Below the pieces are notes generated by a model, which was given only the letters and a program-made list of their open reading frames with translations, was not told the origin of the DNA and searched no databases. Shown here in pieces: positions 1 through 6,017 of a DNA stretch of 6,335 nucleotides. Origin of the DNA: Deltaproteobacteria bacterium (GTDB taxonomy: Bacteria > Desulfobacterota > DSM-4660 > Desulfatiglandales > Desulfatiglandaceae); assembly GCA_029932035.1 (NCBI GenBank), contig JAOZQV010000023.1:10843-17177 (forward strand). Direction: 5' to 3'. Positions within the stretch are counted from its first letter, which is position 1. Each line of letters starts with the position of its first letter. The position numbers were made by a program, and so were the translations under genes.

Positions 1-1247
1 TTGACCAGGGCCCCGGCCATCAGCCCCAACTCTACCCCCCCCCCATCTGTCTCTGTCCCTTCTGCCCCCCACAGCGGTGTGACAAAATGTTCCAATGCAG
101 ACTTTCCGGTCTCAGCAACCAGGGCCTCCTCATCAAAGACCTGGTCCAGATCAAGCTTGAAAGACCCCTTTACCTCTGGGTCGACCAATACCTGCCAGAA
201 GGCAGAGATGGCCTTCAGGAAACTGTAGTGTCTGCCATATTCACCATCAACACCAAAGACTCTTTTAATGGGATCACCGTCAGAAATGCCTAAATATTTT
301 TCTGCTCCCGGCAATATAATGTCGTCAAGGATTTGCTTAGTATCTACCTCGGAAAAAAGATGTATGTTAAGATGGGGAAATGGATCTGTCCCGGCATACA
401 CCTCTCCGAGATAGTCTTTGACAACCCTGTGGAGCCCGTCGTGGGTAACCGATACGGACAGGAGACAGGTCATTCTGTCATCAGGCCTGACAACCCCACG
501 CGCCTTCTCAAAGGCCATTGCGTTATTCAGGCCTCTGAGTCCATATATTGCTTCATTTTGTTCGTTTTTTACCCCGATCTGGATCGGGTGATCAAACCAG
601 TATTTCTGTTTTTCTTGAGCAATCTGCTTCAACTCCCGGAGCATGTCGGTTTGATATGGCAGGGAATCGATATCCTCTCCGTTATCCGGGACCGTAATCA
701 GGAGATTGGACATGAAAAGGATTTGACGTGCTGGTTTATTAACCGGCTTCTGATTCAACCTTGTGATACGGACGCGTCTTTTTTTGCGAAGCTCGCTGAT
801 CCGACCTTCATGGTCCCCGATACACCAGACCCCTTCAGGAAAAAATAGCTTCCAGATCTTCTCCCGGGCATCATCCCCAAGGGAGGTGCCGGGGCGCGTA
901 CTCCATTGAGCCGCTTCATCAAATGCCCCATTATATGCCTTATCTGTCAGGCATGCCTCTGAAATCTCTTTAGTAATCCGCCTGACCCCCTCTGTGTAGA
1001 AATGCGCGATCTTCCCCCACCTCTTATCTCCCTTCAAGGTCTCTAAGTATTCACCCGCCTGTTTATACAGGGAATGTGCAGACCCTGAAAGCACGACCAG
1101 AAAAGCGGCATTGAGGTTCTGCGCAACCTCCGCATCTTCCTTTTCCTCCGGACTAAACTGATCAGCAGCAGCAAAACCTGAAAGTGGTCTGTTCCCGTTT
1201 ACCGAGTCGACCATACGCCGTATAATGGTCTCAAGAGGCTTTTTCAT
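1..1247 (-). CDS. Large protein of unknown function, 3' end beyond the window
   Basis: An uninterrupted frame of 415 codons runs from the ATG at 1247 to the left edge without a stop, so the C-terminus is missing. I do not recognise the family. The product looks soluble: no signal peptide or membrane segment is visible, the N-terminal ~115 residues look helical and charged, a basic patch (RKKRRVR, 154-160) follows, and the rest is mixed alpha/beta. Candidate conserved spots are VTHDGLHRVVKDYLGEVY (267-284), PHLNIHLF (291-298) and GKSALEHFVTPLWGAEG (381-397). A GGAGG at 1259-1263 lies 11 bases before the ATG, and the upstream lipoprotein gene stops only 16 bases away, so the two are surely one transcript behind the FGGY kinase. 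A function in the same sugar or polyol pathway is only guilt by association. A run of ten G (plus-strand C, 35-44) encodes Gly402-404; one G fewer would put TAG directly after it. Confidence is high for a real gene, nil for function. Confidence 0.85.
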   Translation of the reverse strand, partial: MKKPLETIIRRMVDSVNGNRPLSGFAAADQFSPEEKEDAEVAQNLNAAFLVVLSGSAHSLYKQAGEYLETLKGDKRWGKIAHFYTEGVRRITKEISEACLTDKAYNGAFDEAAQWSTRPGTSLGDDAREKIWKLFFPEGVWCIGDHEGRISELRKKRRVRITRLNQKPVNKPARQILFMSNLLITVPDNGEDIDSLPYQTDMLRELKQIAQEKQKYWFDHPIQIGVKNEQNEAIYGLRGLNNAMAFEKARGVVRPDDRMTCLLSVSVTHDGLHRVVKDYLGEVYAGTDPFPHLNIHLFSEVDTKQILDDIILPGAEKYLGISDGDPIKRVFGVDGEYGRHYSFLKAISAFWQVLVDPEVKGSFKLDLDQVFDEEALVAETGKSALEHFVTPLWGAEGTETDGGGVELGLMAGALV

Positions 1248-1258
1248 CTCTTTACTTT

Positions 1259-1263
1259 CCTCC
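1259..1263 (-). promoter_or_regulatory. Ribosome binding site of the unknown large gene
   Basis: GGAGG sits immediately after the TAG stop of the lipoprotein gene (1264-1266) and 11 bases before the ATG at 1245-1247. The spacing is long but usable. It fixes the start of the unknown gene, since no other in-frame start with a better site is visible nearby. Confidence 0.6.
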
Positions 1264-1455
1264 CTAAGACCAAGGGTCTTCTCCTCCGGAGCGGTCAGGA
1301 CGACCCATATCATTCTCCCAGCTTGGAGGTCTATTTTCATAAGGCTGGTACTTCCACCCTTTCAATGGAGATTTTGAACACGATGCGGGGACAAAACACG
1401 CCAATACAAACAACAGCAAAACAGCGATTCTGATAATCATCTTTATCTTCTTCAT
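1264..1455 (-). CDS. Small putative lipoprotein
   Basis: A 63-residue protein (64 if the preceding ATG at 1458 is used). It opens with a basic KKIK stretch and a hydrophobic segment rich in I, L, V and A (IIRIAVLLLFVLACFVPASC), typical of a secretion signal. Two cysteines could take the lipid: the one in FVLAC fits the lipobox rule best, while the later PASC has an unfavourable Pro at -3 but sits where the hydrophobic run ends. The mature part is short, polar and rich in Pro, Trp, Gly and Asp, ending GGEDPWS, with no recognisable domain. An AGGAG at 1462-1466 overlaps the kinase stop codon; it is 3 bases from the first ATG and 6 from the second, which favours 1455. The gene is translationally coupled to the kinase upstream and lies 16 bases before the unknown gene. 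It could be a small anchor or entericidin-like lipoprotein, but no family is assigned. Confidence 0.7.
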   Translation of the reverse strand: MKKIKMIIRIAVLLLFVLACFVPASCSKSPLKGWKYQPYENRPPSWENDMGRPDRSGGEDPWS

Positions 1456-1461
1456 CATTAT

Positions 1462-1466
1462 CTCCT
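1462..1466 (-). promoter_or_regulatory. Shine-Dalgarno overlapping the kinase stop codon
   Basis: AGGAG shares its first two bases with the TAG stop (1465-1467) of the FGGY kinase gene and is followed by ATA and two consecutive ATG codons. Spacing is 3 bases to the first and 6 to the second. The arrangement indicates translational coupling between kinase and lipoprotein and favours the second ATG. Confidence 0.65.
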
Positions 1467-3063
1467 AACCTGGATAACCGGTGATATCCCTAATACGACC
1501 ATAAAGGGGCTTAAGGTGTTTGTACATCTTCTTGTATACCTGACGGTAAAGGGAATCGTACAGTTGATGGGTCTTCATATCCGGTTCAAAGACCTCTCCG
1601 ATGTGGGTCATTGCCTTTATCGCAGACTGGAAATCGTCGTGAAGACCGAGCCCCACGGCCGCATCGACGGCCGCGCCCAAACCCGATGTCTCATATATAG
1701 AGGGCTTGGCCGTCGGAATACCGAAAACATCTGCTGTGACCTGCATGGCAACCCTGCTCTGTGAACCTCCTCCGGATACCCGCAGGCTCTTGATCGGGAC
1801 CTTGGTTCGTCTTTCTATCCGCTCAGACCCTTCCCGGAGCGCATATGCCAGGCCTTCTAAGATTGAACGGTAAAGATGGGCCCTGGTATGGACATCGCCA
1901 AAGCCTATAATGGCGCCCTTCGCCTCCGGACCCGGCGTCTTTATACCAGGGGACCAATATGGCTGTAGCATCAAACCCATGGAGCCAGGAGGAATGTTTT
2001 CCACTAACCTGTCAAACAGGGTCTCGGCCTCTACCCCGTCCGCTTGAGCCTTCTGCTTTTCCGGATATCCGAACTCTTCCTTGAACCAGTTGACCATCCA
2101 AAACCCGCGAAATATCTGCACCTCAATAGAATATTGCCCCCTGACAGCAGAAGGATAAGGAGGAATGATCCGGATTGCCTCAATATATTTCTTATGCGTG
2201 ACGTTAATGGTGGCAGTCGTTCCGTAACTGAGGCATCCGACGGACGGGTCCAGACTCCCTGATCCGATCACCTCGCAGGCCTTGTCCGCAGCCGCCGCTA
2301 TCAAAGGAAGTCCGACCGGTATTCCGGTTTTGTCGGCGGCATTTTGTGTAATCTCGCCTACGACCTTGCCGGGCGGGATCAATTTGGGCAATAGCCCAGG
2401 GTTGATCGGGACAGCCTTCCACTTCCAGTCCCAACTTGATGACCATCTGAGGTGTTTGTAGTCAAAGGGGACATAACCCACCTGGCAGCCGACAGAATCA
2501 ACAAACTCCCCGGTCAGACAATACGTCAAATATCCCGAAAGAAAAAGGAGCTTATCTGTTTTTCGCCATATTTCCGGCTGATTTTTGCGAATCCAATTTA
2601 CTTCTGCCTCTGTCTGGAGATAGGCAACGGTGTTGCTGACACCTAAGAGTTTGAACAGCATCCCCCATATCCCGCCCACCGGGGGGAGCCCATAGGTTTT
2701 TCGCTGGTCTAACCAGATGATAGCAGGGCGAAGCGGTTTTCCATCCCTGTCAACGTTTACGACGGTTCCTCTCTGGGTGGTCAGGGCCACTCCGGCAATC
2801 CTTTCCTTGTTAACTCCTCCCTGTTGCCACAGACCATTACAGGCATCACAAAGGGCCTGCCAGAAAAGAAGAGGATCCTGCTCGGCCCAACCCGGGTATT
2901 CTGAAAAATAGGGTTTGAACGGTACCCTTTCCTTCAAGAGCAGTCTCCCTTCCAGGTCGAAAATCAGCGCCTTGAGGCTCTGGGTCCCGTTATCAATAGC
3001 CAAAATCAGATCTTTATTATCTATATTCAAACCTGAGAAACCTTGTCTTCTTGGCCAGGTCAT
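1465..3063 (-). CDS. FGGY-family carbohydrate kinase
   Basis: A cytoplasmic ATP-dependent kinase of a sugar, polyol or related alcohol, 532 residues, the usual size for the FGGY family (xylulokinase, glycerol kinase and relatives). The N-terminal actin-like lobe begins at ILAIDNGTQS (20-29), the phosphate-binding loop. TTQRGTVV (95-102) and IIWLDQRK (115-122) match the substrate-side motifs. Asp260 in AAADKACE is the likely catalytic base; most relatives have Gly-Asp here, so the Ala before it is a deviation. SYGTTAT (279-285) opens the C-terminal lobe, and SGGGSQS (430-436) is the adenosine-binding motif. The true substrate cannot be read from the sequence. The ATG at 3063 is the first start after an in-frame TAA nine bases upstream and has only a weak GGGG-type binding site; the conserved fold begins near residue 18, so a TTG at 3030 is possible. 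It follows the phosphatase gene by 54 bases and is coupled to the lipoprotein gene downstream. Confidence 0.93.
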   Translation of the reverse strand: MTWPRRQGFSGLNIDNKDLILAIDNGTQSLKALIFDLEGRLLLKERVPFKPYFSEYPGWAEQDPLLFWQALCDACNGLWQQGGVNKERIAGVALTTQRGTVVNVDRDGKPLRPAIIWLDQRKTYGLPPVGGIWGMLFKLLGVSNTVAYLQTEAEVNWIRKNQPEIWRKTDKLLFLSGYLTYCLTGEFVDSVGCQVGYVPFDYKHLRWSSSWDWKWKAVPINPGLLPKLIPPGKVVGEITQNAADKTGIPVGLPLIAAAADKACEVIGSGSLDPSVGCLSYGTTATINVTHKKYIEAIRIIPPYPSAVRGQYSIEVQIFRGFWMVNWFKEEFGYPEKQKAQADGVEAETLFDRLVENIPPGSMGLMLQPYWSPGIKTPGPEAKGAIIGFGDVHTRAHLYRSILEGLAYALREGSERIERRTKVPIKSLRVSGGGSQSRVAMQVTADVFGIPTAKPSIYETSGLGAAVDAAVGLGLHDDFQSAIKAMTHIGEVFEPDMKTHQLYDSLYRQVYKKMYKHLKPLYGRIRDITGYPG

Positions 3064-3117
3064 AGAAAATTACCCCGGCCAACAGGTGAACCCCATTTTT
3101 CTTAGCTTTACGCACAC

Positions 3118-4347
3118 TCATGAGTGCGAGGGCCGTAAAAATCTGACTTCCATCAGCGAAACATCATCATCAAAAACATCCGAATCTTGAATCCTCCTGA
3201 TTTCTTGAATAATCTCCCTTGGGGAGGCGTCATCAATACCGGAGAGCTTGCTCACAATTTTGATAAAATCGTCCAACTTCAACATACTGCCGTCAGACCT
3301 GGTAACCTCGTATATGCCATCGCTGTATATATATAGCCTGGTAAATTCCTTGATAATAATTTTGGCTTTTTCGTATTTCTCTCCCGGCAGACCGCCGATA
3401 ATAAGCCCGCCGGCGTTAAGCAGCACCGTCTCGACTGTCTCGGGTGATCCCCCTACTATTGCAATCGGAGGAGGATGACCGCCATTGGCAAATGTCAACT
3501 CTCTTAGCTTTTTATTATAAACACCATACCAGATGGTAAAAAACATGTCGTTGTGCTCCTCCATCTGATAGACCTCGTTGAGACCGGCCAGCACCTGGCT
3601 GGGATCGTGGAAATCCACATCGTTAAGAGATTCAGATCTCAACGAATTAATTGCTGATATGGAAAGAAGGGCCGCTCCAACTCCGTGCCCGCATACATCC
3701 AACAGATAGATCGCAAGATGGTCATCATCGATCCAGTGATAACCAAAGGAATCTCCTCCGAGGGAAGTGGATGGAATGAACTCCCAGTCGGTCATGATAT
3801 CCCCTTCAAGTTGAGGCGGAAGGAGAGAGCGAACATAATCTGCGGCCTGGTTTAACTCATTAGTCAGGGCCTTTTGGCTTGCCACAAGGGCCTCATACGC
3901 CTCATTGCGCTGAAGGAGAGTGATGTATCCGTTTGAATGGTAGCGGATACGGGCAATAAGCTCGATCTTATCCGGTAACTTGACGAGATAGTCATTGGCG
4001 CCCAAGGCAAAGGCCTCCGCCTTTGTAGTAGCCTCTTCCTTGGAAGAAAGGACTATCAATGGTATTTCGCGGGTCTTTTCATTGGCGCGTAGAAATTTTG
4101 TCAAGGTGAGGCCATCAATATCCGGCATAACCAGATCTAACAAAATAACCGTGGGACGGATTTCACATGCCGTCACAATCGCTTTGGCAGCGTCCTGACA
4201 ATAATGGAATTCGATATCCGGTTCCTCAGCTAACATCCTGCGAACAGCTTCAGCCACAATGGCCTGGTCATCAACAAGCAATACTTTTATGGCATGTTCT
4301 GTAAAACCGGAAGTGACTTCAGCTGGTTCACGGCGCTGGATACTCAT
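3118..4347 (-). CDS. Response regulator with WspR-type receiver and SpoIIE/PP2C phosphatase output
   Basis: A 409-residue cytoplasmic two-domain regulator. The receiver (about 20-140) has the acidic pair Asp26-Asp27, phosphoacceptor Asp71 in LLDLVMPDIDG, Ser101 and Lys123 in DYLVKLPD. The block DYLVKLPDKIELIARIRYHS is characteristic of WspR-type receivers. A helical linker (about 140-177) leads to a PP2C domain of the SpoIIE/RsbU type: GGDSFG with Asp199, LLDVCGHG with Asp217, FANGGHPPP (286-294), YSDGIYE with Asp343, and DDDVSL with Asp394-395. All metal-binding aspartates are present, so an active Ser/Thr phosphatase is expected, switched on or off by phosphorylation of Asp71. Family members usually dephosphorylate an anti-anti-sigma (STAS) protein; none is in this window. 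The start at 4347 is chosen because AGGAG at 4357-4361 is 9 bases away; an ATG at 4353 is only 3 bases from it. It lies 39 bases after the cyclase gene, in the same operon, as a receiver-domain paralogue. Confidence 0.93.
   Translation of the reverse strand: MSIQRREPAEVTSGFTEHAIKVLLVDDQAIVAEAVRRMLAEEPDIEFHYCQDAAKAIVTACEIRPTVILLDLVMPDIDGLTLTKFLRANEKTREIPLIVLSSKEEATTKAEAFALGANDYLVKLPDKIELIARIRYHSNGYITLLQRNEAYEALVASQKALTNELNQAADYVRSLLPPQLEGDIMTDWEFIPSTSLGGDSFGYHWIDDDHLAIYLLDVCGHGVGAALLSISAINSLRSESLNDVDFHDPSQVLAGLNEVYQMEEHNDMFFTIWYGVYNKKLRELTFANGGHPPPIAIVGGSPETVETVLLNAGGLIIGGLPGEKYEKAKIIIKEFTRLYIYSDGIYEVTRSDGSMLKLDDFIKIVSKLSGIDDASPREIIQEIRRIQDSDVFDDDVSLMEVRFLRPSHS
3898..4290 (-). repeat. Receiver-domain duplication, copy 2 (in phosphatase gene)
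   Basis: This stretch encodes 131 residues that align without gaps to the receiver encoded at 5413-5805, with 100 identical positions by hand count. Similarity is also clear in the DNA, for example around 4005-4060 against 5520-5575. It marks an intragenic duplication of the receiver followed by attachment to different output domains, or domain swapping after duplication of a whole gene. Confidence 0.8.
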
Positions 4348-4356
4348 GAGCATTTA

Positions 4357-4361
4357 CTCCT
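4357..4361 (-). promoter_or_regulatory. Ribosome binding site deciding the phosphatase start
   Basis: AGGAG followed by TAA, ATG, CTC, ATG. The first ATG (4351-4353) is only 3 bases away and the second (4345-4347) is 9 away, which favours the second as start. Confidence 0.6.
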
Positions 4362-4386
4362 ATACAGATCGTTAAGTTAGTCTTTC

Positions 4387-5847
4387 TTATGCTATAACGC
4401 CCTTCAGAAAGCCCTCAGCCTCGGGTGGAATAGAAGTAAAATTGACCCTGAAAATTCCAGGACTCTCCGAAACTGTCCTGATGACTTTGGCATACAGATC
4501 CGTCGTTATCTCCTTTCCTTCATAGTCGGAAACAGAGATCTTGAGATTTGTCAGTTTGTCGGCGGCGATACCGGCCCGAATCTCCGCTACGTTATCAAGC
4601 ATCTTGACCACAGTCCCTTTATGCGTCTCATCACTTGCGTGTTTTCCCTCAAGGATTGTAAACAGGATGGGAAAAGGGAGTTGCAATTCCGGCAGTTCCA
4701 CCTCAACCTTTTCCGGAAGGAACAGGTTGAACTCGCCTCTGATCCCTCCAATTTCGTAAATAAAAATCGGTTTTTTAACGCCTTTTGGCATAACTTCCAT
4801 CTGGTCGTCTATTCTTAGAAGATGTTGACCACATTCTTCCGAGGTATTTTCCGAAATGAAGATCTGACCGCCGACCGTATACGATTCAATCCGCGATGTC
4901 AGGTTCACATTTCGGCCGACAACACCATACTTCATCCTCTTCTTTGATCCTATATTGCCTACCACCACCTGACCTGAATTGATGCCGATACCCTGATGTA
5001 CTTCCGGATAACCCTTCTCCCTGCACCGTGTGTTGACCTCTGCCATGCCCAATTGCATCTCCACGGCGCACGCCACGGCCCTCTTGGCATCATTGTCTCG
5101 CAGGACCGGGGCCCCAAAGATGACAAAGATGGCGTCGCCGATGAACTCATCTATGGTACCCTGATATTTCAGTATGATCTCGGTCATGGTCTCGAGATAG
5201 ATGTTAATAATACTCACCACATCTTCGGCAGGGAGTCGTTCACCGATAGCCGTAAAGCCGCGCAGGTCTGTCATCATGATCGTTACAAACCGTTTCTCCC
5301 CGCCAAGGACCGCACCTTCAGGTGTCTCAAGAATCGAATTCACGATGTCATCAGAGAGATACTGGCCGAAGGTCTTACGAATGACCCTGTTTGCCTTTTC
5401 GAGTTTGGCCTGAGCTTCGTTTCTTTCCAGGAGGTTGATATAGCCCTTTGAATGATATCGTATGCGGGCTATGATCTCCAATCGGTCCGGCAGTTTGACC
5501 AAATAGTCATTGGCGCCTAAGGCAAAGGCCTCTGCCTTTGTCAGGGCCTCCTCTTTGCTGGAAAGAACGATCAATGGTACGCTGCGGGTCGCCTGATTGG
5601 CACGATAATAACGGACTAAGGTCAAACCATCTATCTCGGGCATAACGAGATCCTGAAGGATAACAGTCGGGCGGATCCTGTTTGCCAATTTGATGGCCTT
5701 GGTAGGATCCTGGCAGTAATGGAAATCGATATCCTGCTCCGGGGCTAACATGCGTCGAATTGCCTCGCCGATCATGGCCTGGTCATCAACAAGCAAAACC
5801 GTGATCCGGTGATGCGTCAAGGAGGCTGGGTGTTTATCATTGTTCAT
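4387..5847 (-). CDS. Response regulator with WspR-type receiver and class III nucleotide cyclase output
   Basis: A 486-residue cytoplasmic regulator expected to make a cyclic nucleotide under control of receiver phosphorylation. The receiver (about 15-135) has Asp21-Asp22, phosphoacceptor Asp66 in LQDLVMPEIDG, Ser96 and Lys118 in DYLVKLPD. A helical linker ending in TFGQYLSDDIV leads to the class III cyclase domain (about 185-365): metal ligands Asp194 (MMTDLRGFT) and Asp238 (EFIGDAIF), and transition-state residues Asn315 and Arg319 (VNLTSRIES). The base-specifying positions are Glu234 and Gly308, not the Lys and Asp/Thr of standard adenylate cyclases, so ATP or GTP as substrate is open. A further ~110 residues (about 375-486) look beta-rich and PilZ-like. 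The ATG at 5847 is chosen: it gives a 17-residue leader like that of the paralogue, whereas extension to a TTG at 5982 would translate the heptamer repeats. The binding site before 5847 is weak (GGA). The neighbour upstream is a WspF-type methylesterase. Confidence 0.92.
   Translation of the reverse strand: MNNDKHPASLTHHRITVLLVDDQAMIGEAIRRMLAPEQDIDFHYCQDPTKAIKLANRIRPTVILQDLVMPEIDGLTLVRYYRANQATRSVPLIVLSSKEEALTKAEAFALGANDYLVKLPDRLEIIARIRYHSKGYINLLERNEAQAKLEKANRVIRKTFGQYLSDDIVNSILETPEGAVLGGEKRFVTIMMTDLRGFTAIGERLPAEDVVSIINIYLETMTEIILKYQGTIDEFIGDAIFVIFGAPVLRDNDAKRAVACAVEMQLGMAEVNTRCREKGYPEVHQGIGINSGQVVVGNIGSKKRMKYGVVGRNVNLTSRIESYTVGGQIFISENTSEECGQHLLRIDDQMEVMPKGVKKPIFIYEIGGIRGEFNLFLPEKVEVELPELQLPFPILFTILEGKHASDETHKGTVVKMLDNVAEIRAGIAADKLTNLKISVSDYEGKEITTDLYAKVIRTVSESPGIFRVNFTSIPPEAEGFLKGVIA
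5413..5805 (-). repeat. Receiver-domain duplication, copy 1 (in cyclase gene)
   Basis: The partner of 3898-4290. It encodes the WspR-type receiver and the first turn of the linker helix through LLERNEA, after which the two proteins diverge completely. The sharp end of similarity at the receiver/output boundary shows that only the input module is shared. Confidence 0.8.
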
Positions 5848-5858
5848 AGGTCTATTCC

Positions 5859-5956
5859 GAGTTACGAGTTGCGGGTTGCGAGTTGCGGGTTGCGGGTTAC
5901 GGGTTATTAGAAACTTGAAACTGGGCACTTGTTTTTCTGACTTCTGACCTCTGTCT
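5859..5956. repeat. Degenerate tandem heptamer array
   Basis: Fourteen 7-bp units can be laid end to end without a phase break. The first seven (5859-5907) are close variants of GRGTTRC: GAGTTAC, GAGTTGC, GGGTTGC, GAGTTGC, GGGTTGC, GGGTTAC, GGGTTAT. They continue as TAGAAAC, TTGAAAC, TGGGCAC, TTGTTTT, then TCTGACT, TCTGACC, TCTGTCT. Three sub-families (GGGTTGC, GAAAC, TCTGAC) thus keep one common period. Seven is not a multiple of three, so the array is unlikely to be coding, which also argues against a cyclase start upstream of it. Confidence 0.85.
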
Positions 5957-5983
5957 TTTTGGGGGATTGCAGGTTTTTCCAAC

Positions 5984-6011
5984 AGTCAATATTCAGTAGT
6001 CAATATTCAAT
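5984..6011. repeat. Second short heptamer repeat (14-bp period)
   Basis: Four 7-bp units, AGTCAAT, ATTCAGT, AGTCAAT, ATTCAAT, give a perfect 12-bp direct repeat (5984-5995 and 5998-6009) with a 14-bp period. It begins seven bases after the methylesterase stop codon. It shares the period but not the sequence or phase of the larger array at 5859-5956. Confidence 0.75.
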
Positions 6012-6017
6012 CTTACT

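Larger units (their letters stand above)
5848..6017. other. Intergenic region between methylesterase and cyclase genes
   Basis: These 170 bp lie between the methylesterase stop codon and the chosen cyclase start. Most of it is degenerate heptamer repeat DNA (5859-5956 and 5984-6011), separated by a short T-rich and G-rich stretch (about 5957-5983). I see no convincing rho-independent terminator and no promoter that I would name. It may act as an mRNA spacer or processing site, or host a promoter for the two regulators. Confidence 0.6.

Noticed and set aside
1..293. Short plus-strand frames at the left edge
   Set aside because: They overlap the minus-strand gene and give low-complexity Ser/Pro/Thr-rich products expected from reading a coding strand backwards.
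333..848. A 171-codon plus-strand open frame
   Set aside because: It lies wholly antisense to the 415-codon minus-strand gene, has no ribosome binding site I can see, and its product has no recognisable domain. The minus frame stays open over the whole 1.2 kb and has a proper start context.
3064..3117. Possible terminator or promoter between phosphatase and kinase genes
   Set aside because: I searched the 54 bases for a GC-rich stem followed by T residues and for paired -35/-10 boxes and found nothing convincing.
3115..3126. Perfect 12-bp palindrome CACTCATGAGTG over the phosphatase stop codon
   Set aside because: There is no loop and no following U-run, so it is not a rho-independent terminator. 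A single 12-bp palindrome without a second copy is weak evidence for an operator.
3116..4350. ACTCATGAG present at both the start codon and the stop codon of the phosphatase gene
   Set aside because: The 9-bp match is explained by the ATG and TGA sharing the ATGA-type core; there is no sign of mobility or target-site duplication around it.
4996..5451. A 151-codon plus-strand open frame
   Set aside because: It is antisense to the receiver/cyclase coding region, where the minus strand encodes clear class III cyclase and receiver motifs. The frame is a by-product of codon use on the other strand.
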